Of a DNA stretch of 64,000 nucleotides, positions 7,296-16,134 are shown piece after piece; the first letter of the stretch is position 1, and every line of letters begins with the position of its first letter. Origin of the DNA: Amycolatopsis echigonensis (GTDB lineage Bacteria; Actinomycetota; Actinomycetes; Mycobacteriales; Pseudonocardiaceae); contig NZ_JACJHR010000049.1 of assembly GCF_014174495.1 (NCBI RefSeq), positions 1 through 64,000 of the forward strand, written 5' to 3'. Below the pieces are notes generated by a model, which did not search any database, was not told the origin of the DNA, and saw only the letters and a program-made list of their open reading frames with translations. The position numbers were made by a program, and so were the translations under genes.

Positions 7296-10175
7296 TTACT
7301 TCGACTTCGTCGCGGTGCTGCTGCGCTTAGCCGGTGCCTTCTTCGCGGTAGTCGACTTCGCCGCCGCGGACTTGGTCGCGGTCGACTTGCTAGCGGTGGA
7401 CTTCGCCGGTGCCTTGCGCGTTGTGGTCCGCTTCTTCGGAGCCGGGCCCTTCGCGCGCTTCTCCGCCAGCAGCTCAGCCGCACGCTCCGCGGTGAGTTCC
7501 TCGATGCTGTCGGACTTTCGCAGCGTCGCGTTGTACTCGCCGTCGGTCACGTACGGGCCGAAGCGGCCGTCCTTGACCACCATCGGCTTGCCCGACACCG
7601 GGTCGTCGCCGAGTTCCTTCAGCGGCGGCTTCGCGGTCGCGGACCGGCCGCGCTGCTTCGGCTCCGAATAGATCTTCAGCGCCTCTTCCAGCGTGATCGA
7701 GAACAGCTGTTCCTCAGTCTGGATCGACCGCGAGTCCGTGCCCTTCTTCAGGTACGGCCCGTAGCGCCCGTTCTGCGCGGTGATCTCCTCGCCCGACTCC
7801 GGGTCCTTGCCCACGACGCGCGGCAGCGACAGCAGCTTCAGCGCGTCGTCGAGCGTGATCGTCTCGATCGACATCGACTTGAACAGCGAGCCCGTACGCG
7901 GCTTCGGCTGCTTCGCCTTCGCGGCCTTCTTCTGCGCCGCTGTGGCGTCCTCGGGCAGCTCCGGTTCCGGCAGCAGCTCGGTGACGTACGGGCCGAAGCG
8001 GCCTTCCTTCGCCACGATCTCGTGTCCGCTGACCGGGTCGGTGCCCAGCACGCGGCCTTCCTGCGGCGTCGCGAAGAGCTTCTCGGCGATCTCCGGCGAC
8101 AGCTCGTCCGGCGGCAGGTCCTCGGGCAGGTTCGCCCGCTGCGACTCGCCGTTGACCTCGCGCTCCAGGTACGGCCCGTAGCGGCCGACGCGCACCACGA
8201 CCTGGTGCCCTTCGGCGTCGCTGAACATCGGGATCGAGTTGATCTCGCGGGCGTCGATGCCTTCGACACTGCCGTCGACCAGCTTCTTCAGCCCGCCGAG
8301 GCGGCCGACCGAGCCCTCGACGCCGAAGTCGCCGCCGAAGTAGAACTTCGACAGCCATTCGACGCGGTGCTCGTCGCCGTTGGCGATGCGGTCCAGCTCG
8401 TCCTCGAGACCGGCGGTGAAGTTGTAGTCCACCAGCCGCTCGAAGTGCCGTTCCATCAGCCCGACCACGGCGAACGCGACCCACGAGGGCACCAGGGCGG
8501 AGCCCTTCTTCCACACGTAGCCGCGGTCCTGGATGGTCTTGATGATCGACGCGTACGTCGACGGGCGGCCGATGCCCAGCTCTTCCAGCTTGCTGACCAG
8601 GCTCGGCTCGGAGTAGCGCGCGGGCGGCGACGTGGAGTGGCCGTCCGCGGACAGCTCCGGCGCGGTCAGGCCCTGGTCCTTGACCAGCACCGGAAGCCGG
8701 CTCTGCTTGTCGTCGGCCTCGCCGCCGGCCTCGGTGTCGACTGCCTCGACGTACGCCTTCAAGAAGCCGGCGAAGGTGATCGTGCGACCCGACGCGGCGA
8801 AGGTGCATTCCTCACCGGTCGCCGCGGTGCCGACGATGCGCACCGACATCGTGGTGCCCTTCGCGTCCGCCATCTGCGACGCGATGGTGCGCTGCCAGAT
8901 CATCTCGTAGAGCCGGAACTCGTCGGTGTCCAGCTCTTTCGCGACCTGGCCGGGCGTACGGAAGACCTCGCCCGACGGACGGATCGCCTCGTGCGCTTCC
9001 TGCGCGTTCTTCACCTTGCGCGTGTACTGGCGCGGCGACGGCGAGACGTACTCCTTGCCGTACAGCTGCGTCGCCTGGTTGCGGGCGGCAGTGATCGCCG
9101 ACTCCGACAGCGTCGTGGAGTCGGTACGCATATAAGTGATGTAACCGTTCTCGTACAGCTTCTGCGCGATCCGCATCGTGCGCTCGGAAGTGAAGCGCAG
9201 CTTGCGGCCCGCCTCCTGCTGCAGCGTGGACGTCATGAACGGCGCGTAGGGCTTGCGCGTGTACGGCTTCTCTTCGACGCTCGCGACCTTGAAGTCACGC
9301 TCGTTCAACGCCTGGGCCAGCGCCCGCGCGTCGGACTCGCCGAGCACGCGGACGTCCGCGGCGTTGCCCTTGAGCTGACCGTTGGAGTCGAAGTCGCGAC
9401 CCGTCGCGAGACGGGAGCCGTCGACCGCGACGAGGCGCGCGGGGAACGTACGCGGCGAAGCGTCGGCACCTGCGTCCATGGTCGCCGAGATGTCCCAGTA
9501 CGACGCCGAGGTGAAGCGCATCCGCTCGCGCTCGCGCTCCACGACGATCCGCGTCGCCACGGACTGCACGCGGCCCGCCGAGAGCTTCGGCATGACCTTC
9601 TTCCACAGCACCGGCGAGACCTCGTAGCCGTAAAGCCGGTCGAGGATGCGGCGAGTCTCCTGCGCGTCGACGAGGTCGGCGTCCAGCTCGCGGGTGGCCG
9701 CGGCGGCGGCCTGGATGGCCTGCTCGGTGACCTCGTGGAAGACCATCCGGCGCACCGGGACCTTGGGCTTCAAGGTCTCCAGGAGGTGCCACGCGATGGC
9801 CTCGCCCTCGCGGTCGGGGTCCGTCGCGAGATAGAGCTCGTCGACGTCCTTCAGCAGCCCCTTCAGCTCGGTGACCTTGGACTTCTTGTCCGGGGTGACG
9901 ATGTAGAGCGGCTTGAAGTCGTTGTCGATGTCGACGCCGAGCCGGGCCCACGACTCGCCCTTGTACTGCGCGGGGACGTCGGCGGCGCCGCGGGGCAGGT
10001 CCCGGATGTGCCCGACGGAGGACTCGACGACGTAGTTGCCGCCGAGATAGGGGGCGATCTTGCGGGCCTTGGTTGGCGACTCGACGATCACCAGTCGCCT
10101 TCGATCGGCACCGTTGCCCCCGGCACCGCTCTTTTTGGTCCGTGTTCCTGCCACGCTGCCCTGCTCTCCACTCAT
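7296..10175 (-). CDS. topA: DNA topoisomerase I
   Basis: 959-residue type IA topoisomerase that relaxes negative supercoils. The TOPRIM domain near the N-terminus shows LVIVESPTKARKI and the acidic motif ATDPDREGEAIAW. The active-site Tyr is in GYITYMRTDST at about residue 340. Repeated C-terminal topoisomerase domains (RFGPYVTE/RYGPYLKK-type blocks) follow instead of zinc fingers, as in mycobacteria, ending in a Lys/Ala/Thr/Ser-rich tail (about 40 residues) that aids DNA binding in mycobacterial TopA. ATG at 10175 gives an N-terminus like mycobacterial TopA; an in-frame GTG at 10211 is an alternative because the ribosome-binding site before the ATG is very close. Confidence 0.95.
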   Translation of the reverse strand: MSGEQGSVAGTRTKKSGAGGNGADRRRLVIVESPTKARKIAPYLGGNYVVESSVGHIRDLPRGAADVPAQYKGESWARLGVDIDNDFKPLYIVTPDKKSKVTELKGLLKDVDELYLATDPDREGEAIAWHLLETLKPKVPVRRMVFHEVTEQAIQAAAAATRELDADLVDAQETRRILDRLYGYEVSPVLWKKVMPKLSAGRVQSVATRIVVERERERMRFTSASYWDISATMDAGADASPRTFPARLVAVDGSRLATGRDFDSNGQLKGNAADVRVLGESDARALAQALNERDFKVASVEEKPYTRKPYAPFMTSTLQQEAGRKLRFTSERTMRIAQKLYENGYITYMRTDSTTLSESAITAARNQATQLYGKEYVSPSPRQYTRKVKNAQEAHEAIRPSGEVFRTPGQVAKELDTDEFRLYEMIWQRTIASQMADAKGTTMSVRIVGTAATGEECTFAASGRTITFAGFLKAYVEAVDTEAGGEADDKQSRLPVLVKDQGLTAPELSADGHSTSPPARYSEPSLVSKLEELGIGRPSTYASIIKTIQDRGYVWKKGSALVPSWVAFAVVGLMERHFERLVDYNFTAGLEDELDRIANGDEHRVEWLSKFYFGGDFGVEGSVGRLGGLKKLVDGSVEGIDAREINSIPMFSDAEGHQVVVRVGRYGPYLEREVNGESQRANLPEDLPPDELSPEIAEKLFATPQEGRVLGTDPVSGHEIVAKEGRFGPYVTELLPEPELPEDATAAQKKAAKAKQPKPRTGSLFKSMSIETITLDDALKLLSLPRVVGKDPESGEEITAQNGRYGPYLKKGTDSRSIQTEEQLFSITLEEALKIYSEPKQRGRSATAKPPLKELGDDPVSGKPMVVKDGRFGPYVTDGEYNATLRKSDSIEELTAERAAELLAEKRAKGPAPKKRTTTRKAPAKSTASKSTATKSAAAKSTTAKKAPAKRSSTATKSK

Positions 10176-10481
10176 CTCCGCGCCGCCGCAGCGGCGCTCT
10201 CCCCCCTGCACCAGAGGGGTACTGCGCCCGCGTCTCGACCTGTCAGTGTGCACGTCCCCGGTGTCCGCGCAGCGTCGAGGTGCCCTGACGAGCCGCCGGG
10301 TACCTGCCCGTCGGATCGCCGCTGACCTCGGCGATGTTTCTCCTCCACACCTAGCACGTGATGTCGGACACGTGCCGTGCAGGGTAACCGGTCATACCAC
10401 CAATACCCTCCGTTAGACGGTGGCGGGTCCCCGGACGGCAACGGTTCACTGATTCCTCCCCCCAGCCGAAAGGAACCCACC
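10176..10481. other. Divergent promoter region topA / secreted protease
   Basis: 306 bases without a credible gene. It holds a perfect 7-bp inverted repeat GCACGTG (10354-10360) / CACGTGC (10369-10375) and a TACCCT hexamer (about 10403) that could be the protease -10 element. The topA promoter should also be here. Confidence 0.45.
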
Positions 10482-11297
10482 ATGATCCGCCGACTGGTTG
10501 GCGCCACGATCGCCGTCACGGCGACATTCGCGCTGGTCACCGCCCCCGAAGCGAGCGCGGCGACCACCACGTTCACCGGTGCCGTGGCGCTGTCCAACTG
10601 CTCTGGTTCGGTCGTGAAACCGGCCGCCACGCCGATGGACGCGCCCGCGATGGTGTTGTCGAACGGCCATTGCCTCGAGGAAGGCATGCCCGAACCGGGT
10701 CAGGTGGTCGTCGGACAGGCCTCGAACCGCTCGTTCGACCTGCTGTCGCCGGACGGGCAGAGCTCGGTGGGCACCGTGACCGCGACCAAGGTCGTCTACG
10801 CGACGATGACCGACACCGACATCTCTCTCTACCAGCTGAGCGACACCTACGCCGACATCCAGCAGAAGTACCACGTCCCGCCGCTCGAACTGGTCAACAG
10901 CCACCCGCAGGCAGGCACGCCGATCGACGTGGTGTCCGGGTACTGGAAGCAGATCTACTCCTGCTCGATCGACGGTTTCGTGCACGAGCTGCACGAGAAC
11001 AACTGGGTCTGGAAGGACTCGATCCGCTACGTGCCGGGCTGCGAGACCATCGGCGGCACGTCCGGTTCGCCGGTCGTCGACCGCAACACCGGCAAGGTCA
11101 TCGGCGTGAACAACACGTCCAACGACAACGGCGAGCGTTGCACGCTGAACAACCCGTGCGAGGTCGACGAAGCGGGCAACGTGACAGTGCGGCCGAACTA
11201 CAAGTACGGCGAGGAGACCTACGGAATTCCGGCCTGCCTGACCCCGGCCAACGAGATCGACCTCAACCAGCAGGGCTGCACCCTGCCGAAACCATAA
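10482..11297 (+). CDS. Secreted trypsin-like serine protease
   Basis: 271 residues. The Sec signal peptide is a basic start (MIRRLVG), a hydrophobic core and a likely cut after EASA (about residue 26). The chymotrypsin-fold triad is visible: His in LSNGHCLEE, Asp in MTDTDISLYQL and Ser in GGTSGSPVVD. Several cysteines (C61-type NCSGS, YSCSID, GCET, RCTLNNPC, GCTLP) suggest disulfides in the exported protein. ATG at 10482 has an AAGGAA ribosome-binding site. Monocistronic, ending at a hairpin shared with the convergent WhiA-like gene. Confidence 0.88.
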   Translation: MIRRLVGATIAVTATFALVTAPEASAATTTFTGAVALSNCSGSVVKPAATPMDAPAMVLSNGHCLEEGMPEPGQVVVGQASNRSFDLLSPDGQSSVGTVTATKVVYATMTDTDISLYQLSDTYADIQQKYHVPPLELVNSHPQAGTPIDVVSGYWKQIYSCSIDGFVHELHENNWVWKDSIRYVPGCETIGGTSGSPVVDRNTGKVIGVNNTSNDNGERCTLNNPCEVDEAGNVTVRPNYKYGEETYGIPACLTPANEIDLNQQGCTLPKP

Positions 11298-11309
11298 GAC
11301 GCTCCCGGG

Positions 11310-11347
11310 AAGGTCCCACGTCGCTTCGCTGCGCGACGGGGAACCTT
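11310..11347. terminator. Hairpin between convergent protease and WhiA-like genes
   Basis: An imperfect inverted repeat (AAGGTCCCACGTCGC with GCGCGACGGGGAACCTT) closes on TTCGCT and is followed by TTTTC, suiting the plus-strand protease transcript. Confidence 0.6.
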
Positions 11348-11359
11348 TTCTCTGCGCGG

Positions 11360-12061
11360 CTACCCCACAGCCTCCAGTAAATACTGTGAAGAACTCTCCG
11401 CCGGGGTGCCGCGACGCGCCTCGCCGGGCGTCCGTTCGCGACGTTCCCCGGCCGGCGGCAGCTCCGGCCACGCCGCTTCCGCCCCGGCCGGAGGTTCGCC
11501 GATCAGCTCCAGGAGACCGGCCAGCTTCCGCCGCCCGCTGACGCGCACCGCGGGCTGCTCCGCCTTCGGTCCGAGCAGCCGCGCCTGGACGCCCAGCGGC
11601 GCGAGCACGGACAGCAGCTCCTCGTGCGTCTCCGGAGCCAGCGGATCGACGCCGAGCAGGTAGCCGCCGGGTTCGGGACGGCCGGCCGCCAGCGCCCACA
11701 TCCGCAGCATCGCGCCGCTGAGGCGGAACCCGCCGGGCACCGCCTTGCCGGAGTCGTCCTCCGCCGGACCGGTGTGTCCCGGCCGGAGCCATTGTTCGGC
11801 GAGGCCGAGCAGATCGACCCGGAACGACGTGCGCACCTGCGGACGGCCGCATTCAGCCACCGCGACCTGCGCGTCCGCACCCCGCCTGCGGCATTCCCGA
11901 GCCAGCACGCGAGCCCGCCACGGCTCGTCGACCAGCACCGACAGCCGCGCCGCCGTGCGGCCGAACCCGGTGATCTGCCCTTGGCAGCACAACAGCCCGG
12001 CCAGGTCGGGCAGGCCCGGGCCGGTCGCCTCCGCCGAGAACAGCGAGATCGTCCGATCCAC
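11360..12061 (-). CDS. WhiA-like LAGLIDADG-fold protein lacking the helix-turn-helix
   Basis: About 233 residues. The N-terminal part (LAGLLCCQGQITGFGRTAARL, then RVLARECRRRGADAQV) follows the WhiA N-terminal pattern. The middle (FRLSGAMLRMWALAAGRPEPGG, then LSVLAPLGVQARLL and RKLAGLLELIGE) follows the WhiA homing-endonuclease-like core. WhiA proper is about 325 residues and ends in a DNA-binding helix-turn-helix; here the C-terminus is instead a short Glu/Arg/Pro-rich tail. It is therefore a truncated paralogue, not the sporulation regulator itself. GTG at 12061 or GTG at 12079; the latter lies inside the upstream LexA-like box. No ribosome-binding site is seen, so a leaderless transcript is possible. 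Confidence 0.6.
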   Translation of the reverse strand: MDRTISLFSAEATGPGLPDLAGLLCCQGQITGFGRTAARLSVLVDEPWRARVLARECRRRGADAQVAVAECGRPQVRTSFRVDLLGLAEQWLRPGHTGPAEDDSGKAVPGGFRLSGAMLRMWALAAGRPEPGGYLLGVDPLAPETHEELLSVLAPLGVQARLLGPKAEQPAVRVSGRRKLAGLLELIGEPPAGAEAAWPELPPAGERRERTPGEARRGTPAESSSQYLLEAVG

Positions 12062-12071
12062 GTCGCGATGA

Positions 12072-12087
12072 TAGAACACAAGTTCGA
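12072..12087. promoter_or_regulatory. LexA-like SOS box, one mismatch
   Basis: TAGAACACAAGTTCGA matches TCGAAC-N4-GTTCGA at 11 of 12 positions. It lies in the divergent region, 11 bases upstream of the WhiA-like GTG (12061) and about 90 bases upstream of the nucleotidyltransferase ATG. Confidence 0.65.
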
Positions 12088-12176
12088 TTGAAGGCGAGCG
12101 TCACGGCGAGATTTTTCCCGGACACCCAGCGTTATCGGCATAGTTATACCGGCAGTGTCGAACCTGGGGAGCGAGG

Positions 12177-12944
12177 ATGTTCGAGATCGCCGAACGCGTC
12201 CAGATCCGGGACGAGCTCATCGCCGCCGCCCGCCAGGACGCCGACATCGCGGGTGCCGCAGTGGTCGGATCGGCCGCCCGCGGTGCCGAGGACCGCTGGT
12301 CGGACATCGACCTCGTCCTCCAGCTCGCGCCGGACGCGGACGAGCCCCCGGTCGTCGCACGCTGGACTCGCTCGATCGACGATAAGTACGGAGTCGCCGA
12401 CACCCTCGACGTGGCCTCGCGTGAGGGGGTTCGCTACCGGGTCTTCCTCCTCGGCTCCTCGCTCCAGGTCGACTTGTCGTTCTGGCCCCACGAGCTTTTT
12501 CGCGCCACCGAGGACGGCTTTCAGCTCGTTTTCGGCAAGGCCAACGAGCCGACCAGCGCCGCGGAACCGGGCCGCGAGCAGGCGATCGGCATGGCGTGGC
12601 TGTACGCCTTGCACGCCCGCTCGGCCATCGCTCGCGGGCGGACGTGGCAAGCCGTTCTGATGCTCGACGACCTTCGCAACCAGATCATCACGTCGGAATG
12701 CCTGCGGCACGGCTTGAATCCTTGGCACGGACGCGAAGTCGACCGACTGCCTGCGCCGGTGCTGGAGAGGTTGCGAGACGGCCGGGCGGCGTCGGTCAGC
12801 TTGACGGAACTCGAGCGCTCTCGACTGGCGCTGCTTCAGCACTACCTGGCCGCCGTCGCACACCACGACGCGGAGCGGGCCATCGCCCTTCGGCGTGCGC
12901 TCGGTCCCGCTCAGCGTGGCGCGGGCGGGACCACCAACTGCTGA
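12177..12944 (+). CDS. Aminoglycoside/MNT-type nucleotidyltransferase
   Basis: 255 residues. The polymerase-beta-like nucleotidyltransferase signature is clear: GSAARG, then DRWSDIDLVL (Gly-Ser plus the two metal Asp), with a third acidic site near LQVDLSFWP. The C-terminal half is helical and carries an AWLYALHARSAIARGR segment, like adenylyltransferases that modify small molecules. The substrate cannot be read from sequence; antibiotic modification or protein AMPylation are both possible. ATG at 12177 has a GGGAGCGAGG ribosome-binding site. Divergent from the WhiA-like gene across a LexA-like box; its 3' end overlaps the convergent lipoprotein gene by 34 bases. Confidence 0.75.
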   Translation: MFEIAERVQIRDELIAAARQDADIAGAAVVGSAARGAEDRWSDIDLVLQLAPDADEPPVVARWTRSIDDKYGVADTLDVASREGVRYRVFLLGSSLQVDLSFWPHELFRATEDGFQLVFGKANEPTSAAEPGREQAIGMAWLYALHARSAIARGRTWQAVLMLDDLRNQIITSECLRHGLNPWHGREVDRLPAPVLERLRDGRAASVSLTELERSRLALLQHYLAAVAHHDAERAIALRRALGPAQRGAGGTTNC

Positions 12945-13498
12945 CAGCCCGCCGCGCGCTTGCCCGCCGCGGACAGGGCTGGCGTCGCGTCCAGGCCCTT
13001 GAGGACGTCGAGCCGGGAAATCTGGTCGATCGCCGTTTTGGCGTCGTCCAGCGCCGCTTTCACCGCGTCAGGATTGTCGGCCGCGGCGAGTTTGCCGCGG
13101 ACCTCGTCGGCCTTGTGCCGTACCGAAGTGAACTGGCCCAGCAAAGCCGTGCGCGCCGGTTCGCCGCCGGGCAGCGGTGCGGGGCCGACTCGGTGCAGCC
13201 CGGACACAGTCTGGTCGATCCCGGTGGCGACCGACGCCAGAAGATCGCTCGAAGTGCGGGTGGCCTTCTCGGACGAACTCGGGTCGATGGAAGGAAGATT
13301 CGCCAGCGCACGAACCAGATGCGTGACCGCTCCGCAGTATCCGTCTGCCCATTTCGCGGCCGGATCCGTTTGGCCCGCCGCCTCCGCGTGCCCGCCGGAG
13401 ACGACCTGCTCAGCCGGCGGCGGAGCTTGCCCGCAGCCCGTGAGTCCCAAGCCGATTCCTGTTGCCAGCGCGGCTAAACCGGTCCACCGCGGCCGCAC
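12911..13498 (-). CDS. Small secreted lipoprotein, unknown function
   Basis: About 195 residues. A lipoprotein signal peptide is visible (WTGLAALATGIGLGLTGC, lipobox LTGC). The mature part is a predicted all-helical domain with two further cysteines (DGYCGAV and AAGCQQL), which could form a disulfide. GTG at 13498 is chosen because AGGAG sits 8 bases upstream; GTGs at 13504 and 13507 are alternatives. I do not recognise a family. Confidence 0.72.
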   Translation of the reverse strand: MRPRWTGLAALATGIGLGLTGCGQAPPPAEQVVSGGHAEAAGQTDPAAKWADGYCGAVTHLVRALANLPSIDPSSSEKATRTSSDLLASVATGIDQTVSGLHRVGPAPLPGGEPARTALLGQFTSVRHKADEVRGKLAAADNPDAVKAALDDAKTAIDQISRLDVLKGLDATPALSAAGKRAAGCQQLVVPPAPR

Positions 13499-13588
13499 CC
13501 GCACCACTCCTGTCCGTCGGAACCCGTGTCCTGGCCACGGTACCGACCCGTCGACAGTCCGCAACTCGCCCCGGGTCGCGGACGCGAA

Positions 13589-13621
13589 CGGGCCCGGCAC
13601 GCACAAGGCGTGCCGGGCCCG
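13589..13621 (-). terminator. hppA terminator
   Basis: A perfect 14-bp stem (13589-13602 with 13608-13621) with a 5-base loop begins 15 bases after the pyrophosphatase stop on the minus strand. Confidence 0.85.
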
Positions 13622-13635
13622 AATGGAGCAACGCG

Positions 13636-15921
13636 TCAGGCTTTCGCCGCCGCCGGAGTCTCCGACATGACGCTGCCGCGCCGCTTGGACACGACAATCG
13701 CCGCGACGATCACCGCGACCGCGACGACCGCGATCACGATCCGCCACGTCGTGTCCGCGCCGCCGCCGAGCGTCAGCGTGACCACCGCGGGCGCGATCAG
13801 CACCGAGACCAGGTTCATGACCTTGATCAGCGGGTTGATCGCGGGACCGGCGGTGTCCTTGAACGGGTCGCCGACGGTGTCGCCGATGATCGTCGCCTCG
13901 TGCGCGTCGGAACCCTTGCCGCCGTGGTTGCCGTCCTCGACGAGCTTCTTGGCGTTGTCCCAGGCGCCGCCCGAGTTGGCGAGGAAGATCGCCATCAGCG
14001 TGCCGGTCGCGATCGCGCCCGCGAGATACCCGGCAAGCGCGCCGGTGCCGAGACCGAAACCGACCGCGATCGGCGCGAAAACGGCCAGCAGGCCGGGAGT
14101 CGCCAGTTCCCGCAGCGAATCGCGAGTGACGATGTCGACGACCTTGCCGTACTCGGGCCGCGTGGTGCCCTCCATGATCCCCGGGATGTCGCGGAACTGG
14201 CGGCGCACCTCGTACACCACCGCGCCGGCGGCACGTGAAACCGCGTTGACCGCGAGACCGGAGAAGAGGAACACCACCGCCGCGCCGACGATGACGCCGA
14301 CCAGCGTGTTCGGGCTCACCACCTGGTTCACGAACGAGCTCACCGCGGTGACCGCACCCTCGCCGCGTTCGGCGACGGTCTTCGCGATCGCGTCCGAATA
14401 GGACCCGAACAGCGCCGTCGCCGCCAGCACCGCGGTAGCGATCGCGATGCCCTTGGTGATGGCCTTGGTGGTGTTGCCGACCGCGTCCAGTTCGGTGAGG
14501 ATCTGCGCGGCCTTCTCGTCGACGTCGCCGGACATCTCGGCGATGCCCTGCGCGTTGTCCGAGACCGGGCCGAAGGTGTCCATCGCCACGATGACGCCGA
14601 CGGTGGTCAGCAGGCCGGTGCCGGCCAGCGCCACCGCGAACAGCGCGACGCCGCCGCCGAGCAGGTAAGCGCCGAACACGGCCGCGCCGATCACCAGCGC
14701 GGTGTACACGGCGGACTCGAAACCGACCGAGATGCCGGACAGGATCACCGTCGCCGCACCGGTTTCCGACGTCTTGCCGACGTCCTGCACCGGCTTGTGC
14801 TCGGTGCCGGTGTAGTAGCCGGTGATGCGCAGGATCAGCGCGGCGAGCACGATGCCGATGATCACCGAGACCGTCGCGATCACCGCCGGGTTGCCGGTGT
14901 TGTGCGCGTAGCCCTCGCCGAATTCGGCGAAGCTGTTCGGCAGGTACACGAACGCGGCGATCGCCGACAGCACCGCGGAAATGACCGCGGAGATGTAGAA
15001 CGAGCGGTTGATCGTGACCAGGCCGCCCTCGCCCGCGCGCGCCTTAGTGATGTAGACGCCGATCACCGCGGTGATCACGCCGATGGCGGGCACGATCAGC
15101 GGGAAGATCAGGCCGGACGCGCCGAACGCGGAGCTGCCGAGGATCAGCGCGGCGACGAGCATCACCGCGTAGGACTCGAAGAGGTCCGCGGCCATGCCCG
15201 CGCAGTCGCCCACGTTGTCGCCGACGTTGTCGGCGATCGTCGCGGCGTTGCGCGGGTCGTCCTCGGGGATGCCCTGTTCCACCTTGCCGACCAGGTCAGC
15301 CCCGACGTCGGCGGCCTTCGTGAAGATGCCGCCGCCGACACGCATGAACATGGCGATCAGCGCCGCGCCGAAACCGAAGCCCTCCAACACCTTCGGTGCC
15401 TGGCCGGTGTAGACGAGCACCACGATCGCCGCGCCGAGAAGGCCGAGCCCGACGGTGATCATGCCGACCACGCCGCCGGTGCGGAACGCCACGCGCATCG
15501 CCTTCTCGCGGCCGCCTTCCTCCCGCGACGCGGCGGCGACGCGCAGGTTCGCCTGCGTGGCCAGCCACATGCCGAGGTAGCCGATGGTGAACGAGAACGC
15601 CGCCCCGACGAGGAAGAAGATCGACCGGCCGATCCGTTCGCTCCAGTCGTCCGCGGGAAGCGCGAACAGGAGCAGGAACACGATCACGCCGAAGATGGCG
15701 AGGGTGTTGCGCTGCCGCTTCAGGTATGCGGCCGCACCTTCCTGCACTGCCTTGGCGATGTCCTGCATCTTGGCGGTGCCCTGGCCCGCGGCCAGTACCT
15801 CCTTGAGCAGGACGTAACCGATGGCCAGCGCGACAAGGGCGACCACGGCGACCACACCGACGATGGTGTAGCCACCCCCGGAGAGCGTGATACCGCCCTC
15901 CGCGAGGAACTGCCGGGACAT
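13636..15921 (-). CDS. hppA: Membrane proton-pumping pyrophosphatase, K+-independent type
   Basis: 761 residues, about 16 transmembrane helices. It couples hydrolysis of pyrophosphate to ion pumping. The substrate site is intact: DVGADLVGKVEQGIPEDD, then NVGDNVGDCAGMAADLFESY, and a second Asp-rich site near the C-terminus (GDTVGDPFKDTAGPAINPL). The diagnostic position reads GNTTKA: Lys here marks K+-independent H+-pumping enzymes, whereas K+-dependent ones have Ala. ATG at 15921 is preceded by GGAGGACGA. Monocistronic; pyrophosphate from biosynthesis would be its fuel. Confidence 0.95.
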   Translation of the reverse strand: MSRQFLAEGGITLSGGGYTIVGVVAVVALVALAIGYVLLKEVLAAGQGTAKMQDIAKAVQEGAAAYLKRQRNTLAIFGVIVFLLLFALPADDWSERIGRSIFFLVGAAFSFTIGYLGMWLATQANLRVAAASREEGGREKAMRVAFRTGGVVGMITVGLGLLGAAIVVLVYTGQAPKVLEGFGFGAALIAMFMRVGGGIFTKAADVGADLVGKVEQGIPEDDPRNAATIADNVGDNVGDCAGMAADLFESYAVMLVAALILGSSAFGASGLIFPLIVPAIGVITAVIGVYITKARAGEGGLVTINRSFYISAVISAVLSAIAAFVYLPNSFAEFGEGYAHNTGNPAVIATVSVIIGIVLAALILRITGYYTGTEHKPVQDVGKTSETGAATVILSGISVGFESAVYTALVIGAAVFGAYLLGGGVALFAVALAGTGLLTTVGVIVAMDTFGPVSDNAQGIAEMSGDVDEKAAQILTELDAVGNTTKAITKGIAIATAVLAATALFGSYSDAIAKTVAERGEGAVTAVSSFVNQVVSPNTLVGVIVGAAVVFLFSGLAVNAVSRAAGAVVYEVRRQFRDIPGIMEGTTRPEYGKVVDIVTRDSLRELATPGLLAVFAPIAVGFGLGTGALAGYLAGAIATGTLMAIFLANSGGAWDNAKKLVEDGNHGGKGSDAHEATIIGDTVGDPFKDTAGPAINPLIKVMNLVSVLIAPAVVTLTLGGGADTTWRIVIAVVAVAVIVAAIVVSKRRGSVMSETPAAAKA

Positions 15922-16134
15922 TCGTCCTCCTGGGAACGCCGTCTGGCCAGCGCGGGCCCGTCGTACCCGGCGCGCCTGCACTGGCGGGGATCTGTGCCGA
16001 AGGACACGCTAGCCGTGCCAGCAATGCACGTCTCACATGACTCTCGCCACAGTGGGTGTGGATCGAGGGAGTGTATTGGTAGTGATCCGACCGTCCGCAA
16101 TGCGTCCCGGTCAGAGTACGTTCGGTGACCTTGT

